Assembly: GCF_014356525.2 (NCBI RefSeq)
Contig: NC_052505.1
Coordinates: forward strand, 9,302,171-9,366,170
Reading direction: 5' to 3'
Length of the DNA stretch: 64,000 bases
DNA from: Nilaparvata lugens
Lineage: Eukaryota; Arthropoda; Insecta; Hemiptera; Delphacidae
Made by a program: the position numbers and the translations under genes. The notes beneath the pieces were generated by a model. That model searched no databases and had not been told where the DNA came from. It saw only the letters and a program-made list of their open reading frames with translations. Below are positions 46,349 to 57,616 of the stretch, piece after piece. Each line of letters opens with the position of its first letter. Position 1 is the stretch's first letter.

Positions 46349-47520
46349 TTTCAAGTAATAGTGTGGTTTGTAGCTTCAGTTCATGTTTTTTGAAGAAGTA
46401 CATTGACATTTATGGAGTGCAATTTTTATTCTTTGCCATAGAATCATGGTTTGACAATACGGAATATATGATAGGTAATTAATCAACAACACATTGAATA
46501 AAAACGACTTGATATTGTCAGAACCACTAATAAATTTATAAAAATATTAAAACAATTTGAGAAACTAGTTTCAGTAGTTACACCGTTATCAACACAAAAT
46601 ACAAAATCTACAATAGAAAACCAGAAAGTCTTCACATCACTTCACCTCCCTTGTTTTTTACTTGTAGTTTTTGTATTTTCTTTCATCAACCTGCCAATTC
46701 TCTCATATTCACCATTTGGTTTAGTTGTCAGTACTATATTTTTCTTCATTTGTTCGCATGACGGTTCCCATGACCATATTTGAAATTCTGGCAATAGCAC
46801 ACTATTGAACTGGCAAATAGAGCTTAGCCTACTGTATTTCAAAAGTTGGCACATATAACTGGACAGAAAGCTATTTGCAATTTACTAGAAACAAAACAGC
46901 AATATCACGAGGATACAATCAAATTAGTGACCTAATTATACCAGCATCAGCTAGCAATTTTCATATTTAAAATTCAAATGCGACAGCACAGATTTAATAA
47001 CCTGTTTTGCCGTAGAGGTGGGGTGGGGGTGGGTTCAGTAATAGCTAACTGCCAGTGAGATCGGGACGTAATTTGCAGAGCCATTGCGGTGCGAGTAAAG
47101 TATTTACTTTTATGATGCAAGCAAGCAGTTGCCCTGAAGAGTTGCCATGGGAGTAAGTAGATGGAGACAAGTCGATAGCGAGACGAGAGGTGCGCCAGTG
47201 AATATTTAACAAGAGAATATTCGTCTGCTTATGAACGGCACACAAAATACTGTATCAAGAAATTGACCCAGTTGCAAGTCATCTCGCCTAACTCGATTAC
47301 TGAGTACCGCTTCCTCGGAGGTCCACGGCCCACGGTCTCCTGGTCCCAGGCGCAAAACTTAGCGGCAACTTCGCCAGCTCCAATTCCCAGAGACGCTCGC
47401 TGCCGTACTTGCAACAACATCAACTTATAAGGAATCTTTCAAAGTGGCCAACTCCATTTGAATTTCAATGCATCGTTTCGGCAGGCAACCGACAAACGAC
47501 TTTCCCATCGCAGAATGCAG
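46349..47520. other. Gene-free stretch
   Basis: Contains an outer-arm copy of MITE family 2 at about 46518-46640 (AACCACTAATAAATTTATAA, AACAATTTGAGAAACTAGTT). Short frames at 46642-46854 and 47045-47423 (minus) have no supporting signals. Confidence 0.45.
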
Positions 47521-47532
47521 TACACACACACA

Positions 47533-47568
<36 letters not shown>

Positions 47569-47570
47569 AC
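47521..47570. repeat. (CA)n microsatellite
   Basis: About 23 CA units with one TA interruption. Confidence 0.95.
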
Positions 47571-47737
47571 ACCAACACCCTCCACTCTCTCCCAAGATAA
47601 TCGACAAGTTTTAATTGATTAAGAGTCGACAAACTACCAAGTACGTCTTGGTAATTACTTTGTTAGATGTCTCTACTTTATGACTTCACCTGATCGTTGG
47701 TGGTCCACGTCCGTATAAGGTATTAGGTATAGGTCCG

Positions 47738-47806
47738 TATATAAGATATAGGTATCAGGCTGATCAACACTGCCAATACCCACAATACTTTCATTGAGTC
47801 ACTACA
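47738..47806 (+). promoter_or_regulatory. Candidate core promoter and 5' UTR
   Basis: TATATAAG at 47738-47745 is followed 28 nt later by an initiator-like GATCAAC (A at 47766), a spacing typical of TATA-driven insect genes. A 40-nt leader runs to the ATG at 47807. A second initiator-like TCATTG is at 47791. Confidence 0.35.
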
Positions 47807-47824
47807 ATGAATTACACTATGCAG
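47807..47824 (+). CDS. Candidate first coding exon (six codons), unknown secreted-type gene
   Basis: ACTACAATGAATTACACTAT then GCAG|GTATGT gives the six codons MNYTMQ ending exactly at a donor site. A TATA box, short leader and very short first coding exon are the classical layout of many insect cuticle and other secreted-protein genes, where the first intron interrupts the signal peptide. No second exon was identified downstream in the window. A good acceptor (TTTTTTCTATATTTATTTGCAG, ending at about 50651) is followed by 27 open codons, but linkage is speculative. Confidence 0.3.
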
Positions 47825-49825
47825 GTATGTCATTAGTGACCGTTCTTTAATTGTATAGAAAATAGCGGCATAAAATTCAATTACAATCGTAACGAATCCG
47901 ATTATTCCATCAATTTCAAATTGGAACTCTTGGATTGGAACTCTCTCTTGGTTCAGAAGAGAGGATGGTAGTTAGTAACTCACTCCCATAATGGATTTTT
48001 CAATATTAATCAAGGATAAGAAATGAAATCCGCAGAACTAATAGACAATAAACTCAGATTTATATTCAAATCAGGCCCACCCAAGGGATTAACCTGTTGG
48101 AATGTAGTTTTTACTAGATTTTTAAGCGAAAAATTCATAGAAAATTAAATGAAATTATAGTACAATATTAGATTTTCATTTTTTAAGAAAGCTTTTTGTG
48201 GAATTAAAAATTTAGCAATAAATTTACAAAAAGATGAAATTGGGCAATATGGTATCTACGGTTAGCAGTGTGTTCTTATGAATCAAAATGCTGAATTATT
48301 GAAGGCTATGAAATGTATGAGAGATTCTATCCAATTCTAACCGACATAAGTACAGCTCTAGTTCAACATTTAATCTGGTGAAAAATGCTGAATTATTGAA
48401 GGCTATGAAATGTATGAGAGATTCTATCCAATTATAACGGACATAAGTACAGCTCTAGTTCAACATTTAATCTAGTTAATCATTTTAATTATTTGTTCTT
48501 TGTATCTAAATAAATAAATAATAACACTGGTACAGTCCTATAAGTATGTGAGAATCAGCCATTCATTTTCTAAATTGAGCTGTACTGTTATAGTTAAATC
48601 ACAAGAAAAATTATTATTGAGATTTCATACCAATCAGAATGATATGGTAAAGCCATGACAAATTTGACAAAACGAGGATTGAAGAGACAAAATTGATACA
48701 TGATAAACATAAAATTAGAGTACTACTGATAATTAGATAATTATAATTGAAAGAGAGTTGCAGATAACCTGTTTGGAGGTAGATCAAATTTTCGAAACAA
48801 TGAAACAAAAGAAAATAATTTACAATTCAGCTCTATTGTTACACTAACAGGAAATTTGTGAATAAAAGAATCAGCAAGCATTTGAAACCAATTGACCACT
48901 GGCGTATAATAGTTTGAAGGCTGCCACAATTTGCCGACTAACAAAGGTAAAAGAAGGTAGTTCCGGTTCCGGTGATTTGGTAAAAAGCAGTGCAATTCAA
49001 AAAACAAAATGATAATAGTTGCAGCCGCGAGCAATGGAGCAGCTGATGCAAAACAGAGACAACGACAGAGTGCATGATGGCAGCCAATTTAGCAGCAGAA
49101 AGGAGCAGGATTGAGGATGTGAACAGTGTCAGGGTCTCTTCAGGATGGCGCGTGATCCTGGGATTATCCTGGACCGTCTGCCACTAATTGTAATCCTTAT
49201 CATTCGTCCTGAATAGGTGTGAGTTTAGCAGACGTCTCCCATTGTTCGCTCGCCCGGCCGTAAAAATAGGCCTCGAGCGTACTTGACACGATCTAGCGTC
49301 CAACAAAAGAGCAACAGCTGAAATAACAATTCATGGGAATCTAGAGAAGACAACTAACCTAAATTGCAGTTGTATGTATTTGGGACAACAGTTCACAAAT
49401 CAAGGTTTCTATTATTCTCATGTTGTAGAAAGAGTATAAAAATTTCCCGTGCGGACTTGAATAATTCAATTGAAAATAAAGGATGAGAGTGTATTAAGTA
49501 CCGTAAACGGAAAGAAAGTTGATGTACTTGACGTTGTAAGCAGTAAGCTATTGTATTACAGATTGAGCTGTGAATTAAAGACGAACGACTATCCAAATAC
49601 AGTAGAACTGTATGAACATTTCTACAAGTATATTTATGCATATTTTATCTATCAAATCCAACTTGAGTTAAAATTCTACAAAGTTGAAGGACAATATTAT
49701 TCTAGTGAAGTTTATTGCTATTTCCCAATTTCAACAACGATAATCTGATGAAGTGACAAACTTAGAAGAGTTTTCATTACTCGATAAATGTATTCAAGAA
49801 AAAAAGCTGCGCTTTGAGACATATC
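47825..49825. other. Gene-free stretch
   Basis: Contains the 97-bp duplication at 48285-48478. A 92-codon plus frame (49470-49748) and a 97-codon minus frame (48741-49034) lack supporting signals. Confidence 0.45.
48285..48478. repeat. Tandem duplication, 97 bp
   Basis: AAAATGCTGAATTATTGAAG ... GTTCAACATTTAATCTGG is repeated from 48382 with about four substitutions. Confidence 0.9.
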
Positions 49826-49833
49826 CTCTAACT

Positions 49834-49921
49834 CAGCGGTTCCCGACCTGGGGGGCAGGTGAGGATTGAAAAATTGGGATTCTCAGGGAGGCTTGGATCT
49901 AAGAAGGGTTAAGAGCCCCTG
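49834..49921. mobile_element. 88-bp hAT-type miniature element
   Basis: The element starts CAGCGGTTCCCGACC and ends GGGTTAAGAGCCCCTG, imperfect terminal inverted repeats of the CAGnGGTTCnnnACC type common in hAT transposons. It is flanked by a perfect 8-bp direct repeat, CTCTAACT (49826-49833 and 49922-49929), the target-duplication length of hAT transposases. It has no coding capacity and must have been moved by an element elsewhere. Confidence 0.85.
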
Positions 49922-51397
49922 CTCTAACTATCCAGTGTCAGAGTAAAATATTTTGAATTCAAAGAAAAGAAAATATCACCTTTCTTTAATTTTCAAACTC
50001 TACTTTCAATGAACTACACTTTTCGCTCACAAACAACACTTTTCCACTAATAACGCAGTCATAATCGCAAATCCAAGTAATTTGCCGCACTCCAAATAAC
50101 TAATGTAACCGCTATAACGGCTCGAGTTCAAACAAAACTTGTTTTTCGCAGCGATATTTCAACCATCCACCGAAATGGCATTGTGTGCAACTGGAACAAG
50201 GAAGTTGATGTATACGTTCGGTTGCTGTAGCTTGCTAATGCTGGAGGCAGCATGTGGAGCAAACATGCATATTATTTACTGTTGAGAATGTAGGCGTGGG
50301 TGGGGGGTGAGGGAAGACAACCACCTCAATGATGTTATTATGCCACGGGATCAATCCAAACCAGAAGATAAGTGTTCCTATTCCGCTTCTTACAGCAGCT
50401 ATGGATAAATGGAGGCGCGGCATGGACTTAACTGCTGCATGGAACAACACTGAGCTGGAAGATTATATTTCGACGCTCTTCCTTTTTCACTGCAAGAAAA
50501 AAGATAGGGATCAAGGAATACAGCGAGAAAAGTCGGGCGCCAGAGACAAACGCTACGATATTTTTCTTTCTGTTCTCGCTCGTCGTCTATTGTTATTCCA
50601 CTATTTTATCCTACTCCTGTTCCCTCTTATTTTTTCTATATTTATTTGCAGGAATACAAACGGCTTCAGGAAACGTTTCAAATAAATTTCAGTGGTCGAC
50701 GAAACAGAACGGACCCAATTTCTTTCAACGATTAAGCGCGTTCAAAGTGACAAAACTAAAAAGCTCCACATAAATATCTCAACAGTGTAAAGTGATTGTA
50801 GTTGCAGAATAGATTCACAGCCTATTATTCTAGGAGGACGGTCCAGAGAAGCTATTCTTGTTCACAAAGGCGTGATGAGATCTTCTTAATATTGGATACG
50901 GAAAAAGACTGAAATGAAATGAAGTTGATAAATCAAGTGTAACGGATGAGATGAACTCTTCCCGAATCCCTGAGATGAAAGCTTCTTCGAAGAAAGGCAG
51001 TAGTGACAATATACATTATTTATCTATGCATACAACATATCTTTCAATGGTAGATTAATTGCTATTAAAATTGTTAGGTGAGATTTACGAGGTCTGACTA
51101 GTCTGACAATAATTTAATGCAATATTATAATATTACTATTTACAAATCAAATTACTTTTCATTTCATTGTTTAGATGATTGAATCTAATATTATTATTAG
51201 TTTGCCAATCATAGAACTTTAAATTTCATCATTACAACTCAATCCTGAGATTAAAAGAGCGGCCCAAACGTTTTTCCATCCCCAATCGAAAAAATGACGT
51301 GATGAAGATTGTGTCACGCTTGTCACTTATTCAATTAATGTATTTATGCAACATCATCAATTATTTATAATTTGAAACTATTAAACTATTGAAACCA

Positions 51398-51434
51398 CCC
51401 ATATTAACAAATTATTTGAATTTGTTAATATGGG
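51398..51434. repeat. Perfect 16-bp stem hairpin
   Basis: CCCATATTAACAAATT, loop ATTTG, then the exact complement AATTTGTTAATATGGG. Confidence 0.9.
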
Positions 51435-51625
51435 GGAACAACATCAATCAGCAAAAAAAATCAATTTAGTTTGAGAAATTACAGTATTATATTCACCCAA
51501 ACAGCAAGCAATATTTGAAAAATATCAACTAGAAGAAAATTGACTGACCGCTATCACCAATAGCTATTATAATAGCAAATTGCTATTGAACGCTTCATAA
51601 CCTATTGTAGAAGATACAACTCATA

Positions 51626-51778
51626 GTGCCGGTTGCACAACAGCCGGTTAAATTTTAAGTGTGATTAATTCCACGAGAACCAATCATAGAAGCCGTCTTT
51701 TCAAAACGCCTTCTCTGATTGGTTCTCGTGAAATTAATTACGGTTAAAATTTAACCGGCCGTTGTACAACCGGGCCTT
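51626..51778. mobile_element. Palindromic MITE, family 6 (GCCGGTTGCACAACAGCC ends)
   Basis: GTGCCGGTTGCACAACAGCC ... GGTTAAATTTTAA ... CACGAGAACCAATCA on the left is the near-perfect inverse of TGATTGGTTCTCGTG ... TTAAAATTTAACC ... GTTGTACAACCGGGCC on the right. Arms are about 65 bp. Similar GGTTGCACAA...CCGGTTAAA repeats are, to my knowledge, widespread in insect genomes. Confidence 0.8.
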
Positions 51779-51974
51779 ATAGGAACAATATTTCGTTTAT
51801 AAAATTTCCATTTTTCTTCTCATCAAATAATGTATTCCTCACAGCTTCAACTTTAATTGTATTATATTCATGGAATCGTCTTAATTGCAGTATTTAAATA
51901 AATAAAAAGTTGTGATAATACTGAATATCCATGCTTCTTAATTTCTATTATGATAATTGAATTATTATTTAATA

Positions 51975-52060
51975 TAACAGGGTATGTCTGTTGTTCTTTC
52001 CTGATCATATTCATATGATTTGTAATTGTATTAACAAATAAATGAATTGTTACAAAAAAT
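51975..52060 (+). mobile_element. LINE 3' tail family with hairpin (copy)
   Basis: GGGTATGTCTGTTGTTCTTT, then CCTGATCATATTCATATGAT, TTGTAATTGTATTAACAAAT and AAATGAATTG: same arrangement as 2004-2103 and 59335-59430. Confidence 0.5.
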
Positions 52061-52671
52061 TAATAAATAAATTATTCATTTTTATCATTTGTTTAGAGTA
52101 AATTGGTTGTATTGAGCCTGAAGCCTGGAATGGAAAGTGGATAAACGGGCAGCAGGCAGTGTGAGATGACCGAGCGAAATGAAGGTCAAACAAAAGTGTT
52201 CGGCGCCGTGACATCTCTCTGAAAGAGCCACGGAGCCACGGTGGATTAGTCCAAGAGAAATCACCTTCCACAAAACACTGTCCAACAAGAACAACAAAGA
52301 TGTTTCTAAAGACAACTGCGACAATCGATTGACATTCTCCGGGTAAGCCTTCAAATAAAAGAAATTATGCTCAAGTTTCACCCGCCACAATACAAGAGGG
52401 AAAGTCTACTCGATTTCACATTTCGCCAAACTTGAGCTGGATTTCATTTTTAAACCCGACTCCCCTTATTATGTTCATCATGAATATCCAATGACCAACT
52501 GAAGATCGGACCTGTTGAATGAACACGCCACTTATATAATTAATCTGATCTCAATTAATTCTCAGACACAGGGATTATAAGAGAACTTCTCATAAAATTA
52601 TAAACTTCTACAAAAAACAAAGGCTATTTAATTATTTATTAAACTTCCTGTCATATTAAGGCTGTGCTAAT

Positions 52672-53252
52672 GCTAAAAATAAACTTTCTACTCGTGATAT
52701 TTTTCGAAGTTTTTCGATTTGTATATCATTGAGCTATCGAAATGAAAAAGTTTTCTCAGGAAAACATTTTTTCCGATCATTACTTTTTGAGATATGAGCG
52801 CCGGAAGTTTGAATTTTTGGGACAGATCATTTCAAATTCGGTAAGATATAAATCCATGAGATTTATAGGATGGATTCTTCATGGTATTGTTGATCTAGTA
52901 AAACAAAAATTTTCTGAAAATATCCATTTTTAGATAGTTATTCAATTAACTAAAAATAACTTTTCGTTGAGTTATTTTTGGTAAATTGAATAAATTTCTC
53001 AAAAATTGATATTTTCAGAAAATTTTTGTTTTACTAGATCAACAATACCATGAAGAATCCATCCTATAAATCTCATGGATTTATATCTTACCGAATTTGA
53101 AATGTTCTGTCCCAAAAAATCAAACTTCAGGCGCTCATATCTCAAAAAAGTAATGATCGGAAAAAAATGATTTCCTGAGAAAACTTTTTCATTTTGATAG
53201 CTTAATGATATACAAATCGAAATATATCAAGAGTAGAAAGTTTATTTTTAGC
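52672..53252. mobile_element. Near-perfect 580-bp palindrome (foldback element)
   Basis: The arms are 52672-52961 and 52970-53252 with an 8-nt loop. The left arm runs GCTAAAAATAAACTTTCTAC ... GGATTCTTCATGGTATTGTT ... AAAAATAACT, and the right arm is its complement with a 10-bp deletion near the outer end and scattered substitutions. Neither arm encodes a transposase. A transcript across it would form a long double-stranded RNA. Confidence 0.9.
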
Positions 53253-54126
53253 CTTTGTTTCCCGGTTTCGACAATACTTATTAAATCTAAAGGATCATTG
53301 AATCTATAGGGTTGAAGGTTCATTAGATTTAATGCGTGTCAAATTAAATCAATTTACTGCCACAGACAAACACTTTACAATTTGTTTCAGCCACGTATTA
53401 CCTCGAATATTTGGTGGCAAATGGTTTGGTTGTGAACGAAAATTTTTCGAGTCTAAATGTATCATTGAATCTGAGTCTGACTCTTATGTTAGCCCGATCA
53501 AAAATAATGGTCCCTTTATAATAATACAATTTAATCTGTTTCAATGAATTCGATGTCAATGAATATAAAGGTGTGTACAGATATACGCGCCGCGAAGCTG
53601 TACGCACCTTTATATTTCAAATATCTGAATTCATGAGAGCCTCCTCTTAAATCTCCTATAATAGGCCTAGTAGGGAAAATGGTTTGTTCCAGCAGCCATA
53701 GCAATATATGATGGCTCAGATAAGATACAAGCTGTATGTTCTCTGTCCTTCTGAAGAGTGACTATTTAGAAACTACTGCAATGACAACTTATGAATATGA
53801 AAACCCCTCCCCGATGGTTGAGAATCAAACAAAAAAACTGGATGACCGTCCATTTATCTCTCATCAACTTGTAAACCATAGGTAGGTTCATTCATCTCTT
53901 ATAATCCTGTTACCTATTCACAAATCTGTGAGCATCATTATCAGCAAACATAAATAGAAATTATGATGAAACTATTTCCCATAAAGTGATCCCAAATCCA
54001 GAATTTTCTTCCAATTTTCTAAATATTCATTTTTGTCTTAAAATTTGTATACCAAGAACGCAGCCAGACTAATTATTGGTATAGAATATAAAATCTCTTT
54101 GTATGAGGTATCAGGGGCAAACCCCT
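53253..54126. other. Gene-free stretch
   Basis: Unique sequence apart from the 51-bp palindrome at 53564-53614. Confidence 0.45.
53564..53614. mobile_element. 51-bp minimal derivative of MITE family 1
   Basis: TATAAAGGTGTGTACAG at the left and CTGTACGCACCTTTATA at the right are inverted repeats with one mismatch, enclosing only ATATACGCGCCGCGAAG. The left end matches AAGGTGCGTACAGATATACG of the copy at 30371. TA or TATA could be the target duplication. Confidence 0.75.
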
Positions 54127-54366
54127 TCACTTTCGTTGAATGATAATTATAAAATCGTTGAGGAAATTATCATTTTCAAGATTTATTCCAACGTCGAAGA
54201 TAGCGAGCGGGCCTTCATGACGGATAAGATTTTCAACAACGTCATTAGGCGAGATACGAGGTGCATTGTATGAAAGGTGGAAAGATTTTTGTTGGCATGA
54301 TCCCAACAATATCTCTCCAGCAAGCAGATGGTGTTTTCCGAGAGCAAGGGCCCTTCTTTCTTCGAC
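54127..54366 (-). CDS. Candidate terminal exon, unknown product
   Basis: On the minus strand CACTGCAGTCTTTTTAG is followed by 79 open codons to TGA at 54127-54129. The peptide (EERRALALGKHHLLAGEILLG, NAPRISPNDVVENLIRHEG, PLAIFDVGINLEND) has balanced composition and several Gly/Pro/Asp-rich turns, unlike most short frames here. No ATG lies before the middle of the frame, consistent with an exon rather than a whole gene. No family is recognised and no AATAAA follows closely. It might be a pseudogene fragment. Confidence 0.3.
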   Translation of the reverse strand, partial: VEERRALALGKHHLLAGEILLGSCQQKSFHLSYNAPRISPNDVVENLIRHEGPLAIFDVGINLENDNFLNDFIIIIQRK

Positions 54367-57300
54367 CTAAAAAGACTGCAGTGAAAAATCTTATCATGAA
54401 ATCTACTTCTCACAAGAACTAATCAGTTCACCGTGGGTTCAAAAAAATCACATGAGGTTTTCCCAATAAATTTATCTTAGGAAAAACTTTCGTGAAATAC
54501 TCTTACATCTTTGTAATCAAAACAAATTAAACAAGACAACGTATTAAAACTTAAAATTTATCATCATTCTTTGATGAATGGCTGAGACTAAACTATTATT
54601 AATCATGTTGGAAAATCATGCACTACGTAACTAAGTTCAATTCTGTTATTCAAGATGAACTTGTCTGCTCAATAAGCATTGTAGATGTTTTCTTTGAGTT
54701 GTTTCTTATTTTTTACGACTTAAAAACTATCAAAATGTAAGTAGTGCTTTGTTAGTCAACAACACAGAGATTTATTGTTTATTGTTAATCTGGATTGATA
54801 ACTTACCAATCCTTACAAATGCTATTATCACACACAATAAACCTGTGCTAGAGTAACATCAACTGGAGTAACCAGCTAATAACCAAGCTAATATTACTGG
54901 AACATACATACAGACAAATAAAATAATCACAAATACATTGAATCTTGTAATTGGCAGATTTTCCTTCAACTTACTCAAGAATTTTCAAGAAACCAAAATA
55001 GCTATTGTTTTGAGTACAATTAAGGAATCACTGTAAGTTATAACGTACTGTCACTAAATTCACCGTTTGATTACTTGATACCTAAATAGAGCACGTCAAG
55101 AGCAATTGAGTTATCAACACTTTCACGCCAATTTTATGCTCAATTCAATTCAATGTACACGCGCATTCCCAACAACAATTGACGCACAAATGATTCTGAA
55201 AATCAAAGTACAGCGTGGCAGTGAGCTCGTGTAGTAGTGATTGGAAAATAATGATTCAAACTACATTCTCCAGAGAAAGTCTTAATTTTTACAATAATTT
55301 CCATTTTCTTGTTAAACACTCTCCGCAGTTGTCTTGTTTTCAAGGATAGTGTTTCTTACACCTCAGTGACCTACAGACTTGTGCTCAAGTAATAATAGGA
55401 TCCAAGTATAGTAAAGTTCCAAAGCAATGCATTATTTTGAACAACGCAGCTAGAAGCTTAGCCATAAATATTGGAAAATACTAAGAAGTTATGTTTGAAT
55501 CTAATTTTGTGATAGGATATTGAGGTTAACTGAGATTTTCTTGAGCGTTTTAAATTGAATATGAAACTAAAAAAATTCTAAAACAAACAAGCTTATATAG
55601 AAAAAACATTTTATTGGGTCTGGGTCAGGAACCGGAATGAGCCATATACCTCCCCCCCCCCTTATCAAGTGTATCCTCCCATTCTGGCCCATCTGTGAAT
55701 TTAACCATATTTTCCCTTAAATTGACGGGCTTTATGGTTTAATCAATAATTTTGTACTAATAATAAGTTTTTTTTAAAAAATTGATTTTTTTTTGATTTT
55801 CTTTTATATGAATTGAATTTTTATACATCTGCTGATAATCATCAGCTAATACTTCTTATTACAAGTTATTAACTTATTACAACAACACTCATTAACTTGA
55901 AAAGTCAACCTGAGAAACTCAATATCATATATTGATTATATATGAGAATTGTATTGTCGAAAGTGAGTTATAGAGATATTCAAAACGCGACGTCGTATGT
56001 ACCAAATTACTTATGAATTTCGGTACCATTCAAGAGGAACATTGTAAATAGAGTTGAAAAAATTCGACTAGCACTCAAATACCAGTGTTTCACTTCATTT
56101 AAGCATGAATTTGGTTTTTCTGAAGGCATACTAGACTCACCGTCGCTTTTTACCCAGCATATATCATGACAATCGTACAAACGAGAGCGCCCCATTATCA
56201 TCATCATCATCTTCATTTCAATTCACTTGTGAGCAGGCCGCTTATTACGGACACAATTGATACAAATGGGAGAAGACTAGAAGAAGCAGCTATATCGGTC
56301 GTCGGCCCTGGTCCACTCCAATCCAAGCCTCGCTTCCATTCTTCGGTTCAAAACTAGAGTCGCTCTCAACTGCATTCATCAATGGACTAGCATTGCATAC
56401 ATCGTAGACCCACTGCTTCATTCCGAAACCAAATAAACCCAACCGTCGCCTCCGTTGCTCAATGCTCAAAGGCTAAAACGAGAAGAATAATAGCATAATC
56501 TATTTCTGTAGTGAACGACTTGAAACTTCAACTTGAAAGTAAGCTCAGAAAAGGCGTAGGCTGGAGCATGCGCGTGGATAAGACGTTGTCAAACTTGGTA
56601 GGCGACAATAGTATGGACTTGAAAGCGGCCGTTAAGTTGCCGGATACGTTGAGATGTCTACTGACGAAAGATTGATAGACTTAGAAAAAGAACGGCCAAA
56701 CAAAAACAAAGCAAACTGTTTAAGATGCTCAAAGCTGCTGACTTACAAATCACAGCAAATCACAACCAGAGCACACTATTATAGGATTAGAACAACATTA
56801 TTGGAGGTCGCTACTTATCTTCCACTCCCATAATCTCATTTTCTAAGGGAACTTTATTTTTGGCGATACAAATCGGACGTTTTTGGAACCACAAAGCTAT
56901 GTCTTTCTAAAATTTATACACAGAATGAGTTGAGTATAAATTTTTTAGCCTCATTTCAATCGGAGCACGATATGCTAATCATATTATAGCAATGGATAGA
57001 TATAAATATAGTTAATTGAATGTTTTCCATATTAATTTGAAACTACTTAGATCAATAAATTACAATCTAATGAACTATTTTGGACTGCTCTTTGAAGAGG
57101 TGAAAATGTTTAATTGGACTGATAAACATTTTCTGGCCGATTCACAAACAGAATCGTATTTATTTAGAACGTAAATAGAACTGCTGATAGATTGATTAAT
57201 AAACAAATCAATTGTTTTACATTCATTTCAATGAAATCTTTCATCGAAATGAAAGAGGAGCAAGCAATTGATTTTAGTAGCAATGACTAGTGGAAACGAA

Positions 57301-57550
57301 TGAAGTGTTGAACATTGTAGACTAATCTTCGATCCTAATAATCTGAACTTCCGAATTCGGAATTTCAATTTCCTATCATTTGAACAAAACTGGAAGTCGG
57401 TACCTGATCTACAAATCATCAATTTCACAACAATCACTACAGTACAGAAGTTATTTACCACATAAATGGTTCGGAAATAGACATACCAGAAGTTTAATTC
57501 TTTGTAGGAAATTTTGAAGTGAAATTCAACTTTACCGGTTATGAACTTAC
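54367..57550. other. Gene-free stretch with weak exon-like signals
   Basis: A minus-strand donor GACG|GTGAGTCTAG at 56143 is preceded by an open frame (RSRLYDCHDICWVKSD), but there is no acceptable acceptor and the upstream part is a GAT repeat. C-rich and T-rich low-complexity runs lie at 55651-55662 and 55768-55800. Confidence 0.4.
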
Positions 57551-57616
57551 AGAGCTGATCTGAAACACTTCTCCGGAATTTCACGAAATCAAATCTGGAG
57601 GAGTTAACAAACTCAC
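57551..57616 (-). CDS. Candidate 66-nt internal exon, unknown product
   Basis: On the minus strand TTGATTCTCTCTTTCCAG (ending at 57617) is followed by 66 nt and then GTAAGTTC. One frame is open (EFVNSSRFDFVKFRRSVSDQ), entering with two bases and leaving with one. The length is divisible by three. The candidate exon at 62635-62678 ends with one base in the matching phase and has a similar FDFVK motif. The first six bases, GTGAGT, also make the acceptor junction a possible recursive splice site. No family is recognised. Confidence 0.35.

Larger units (their letters stand above)
49930..52671. other. Mostly gene-free stretch
   Basis: The longest non-transposon frame in the window (118 codons, plus, 50329-50685) lies here. 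Its end has a hydrophobic run (LLLFHYFILLLFPLIFSIFI), but that run overlaps a pyrimidine-rich splice-acceptor-like tract, so the hydrophobicity may simply reflect T-rich sequence. Frames at 52050-52390 (minus) are unsupported. MITE, hairpin and LINE-tail features are listed separately. Confidence 0.4.

Noticed and set aside
47425..47607. Minus-strand frame with Val-Cys repeats
   Set aside because: It is a translation of the CA microsatellite.
50329..50685. 118-codon plus-strand frame with a hydrophobic C-terminal run
   Set aside because: The hydrophobic run coincides with a T-rich tract ending in CAG that looks like a splice acceptor; no family resemblance.
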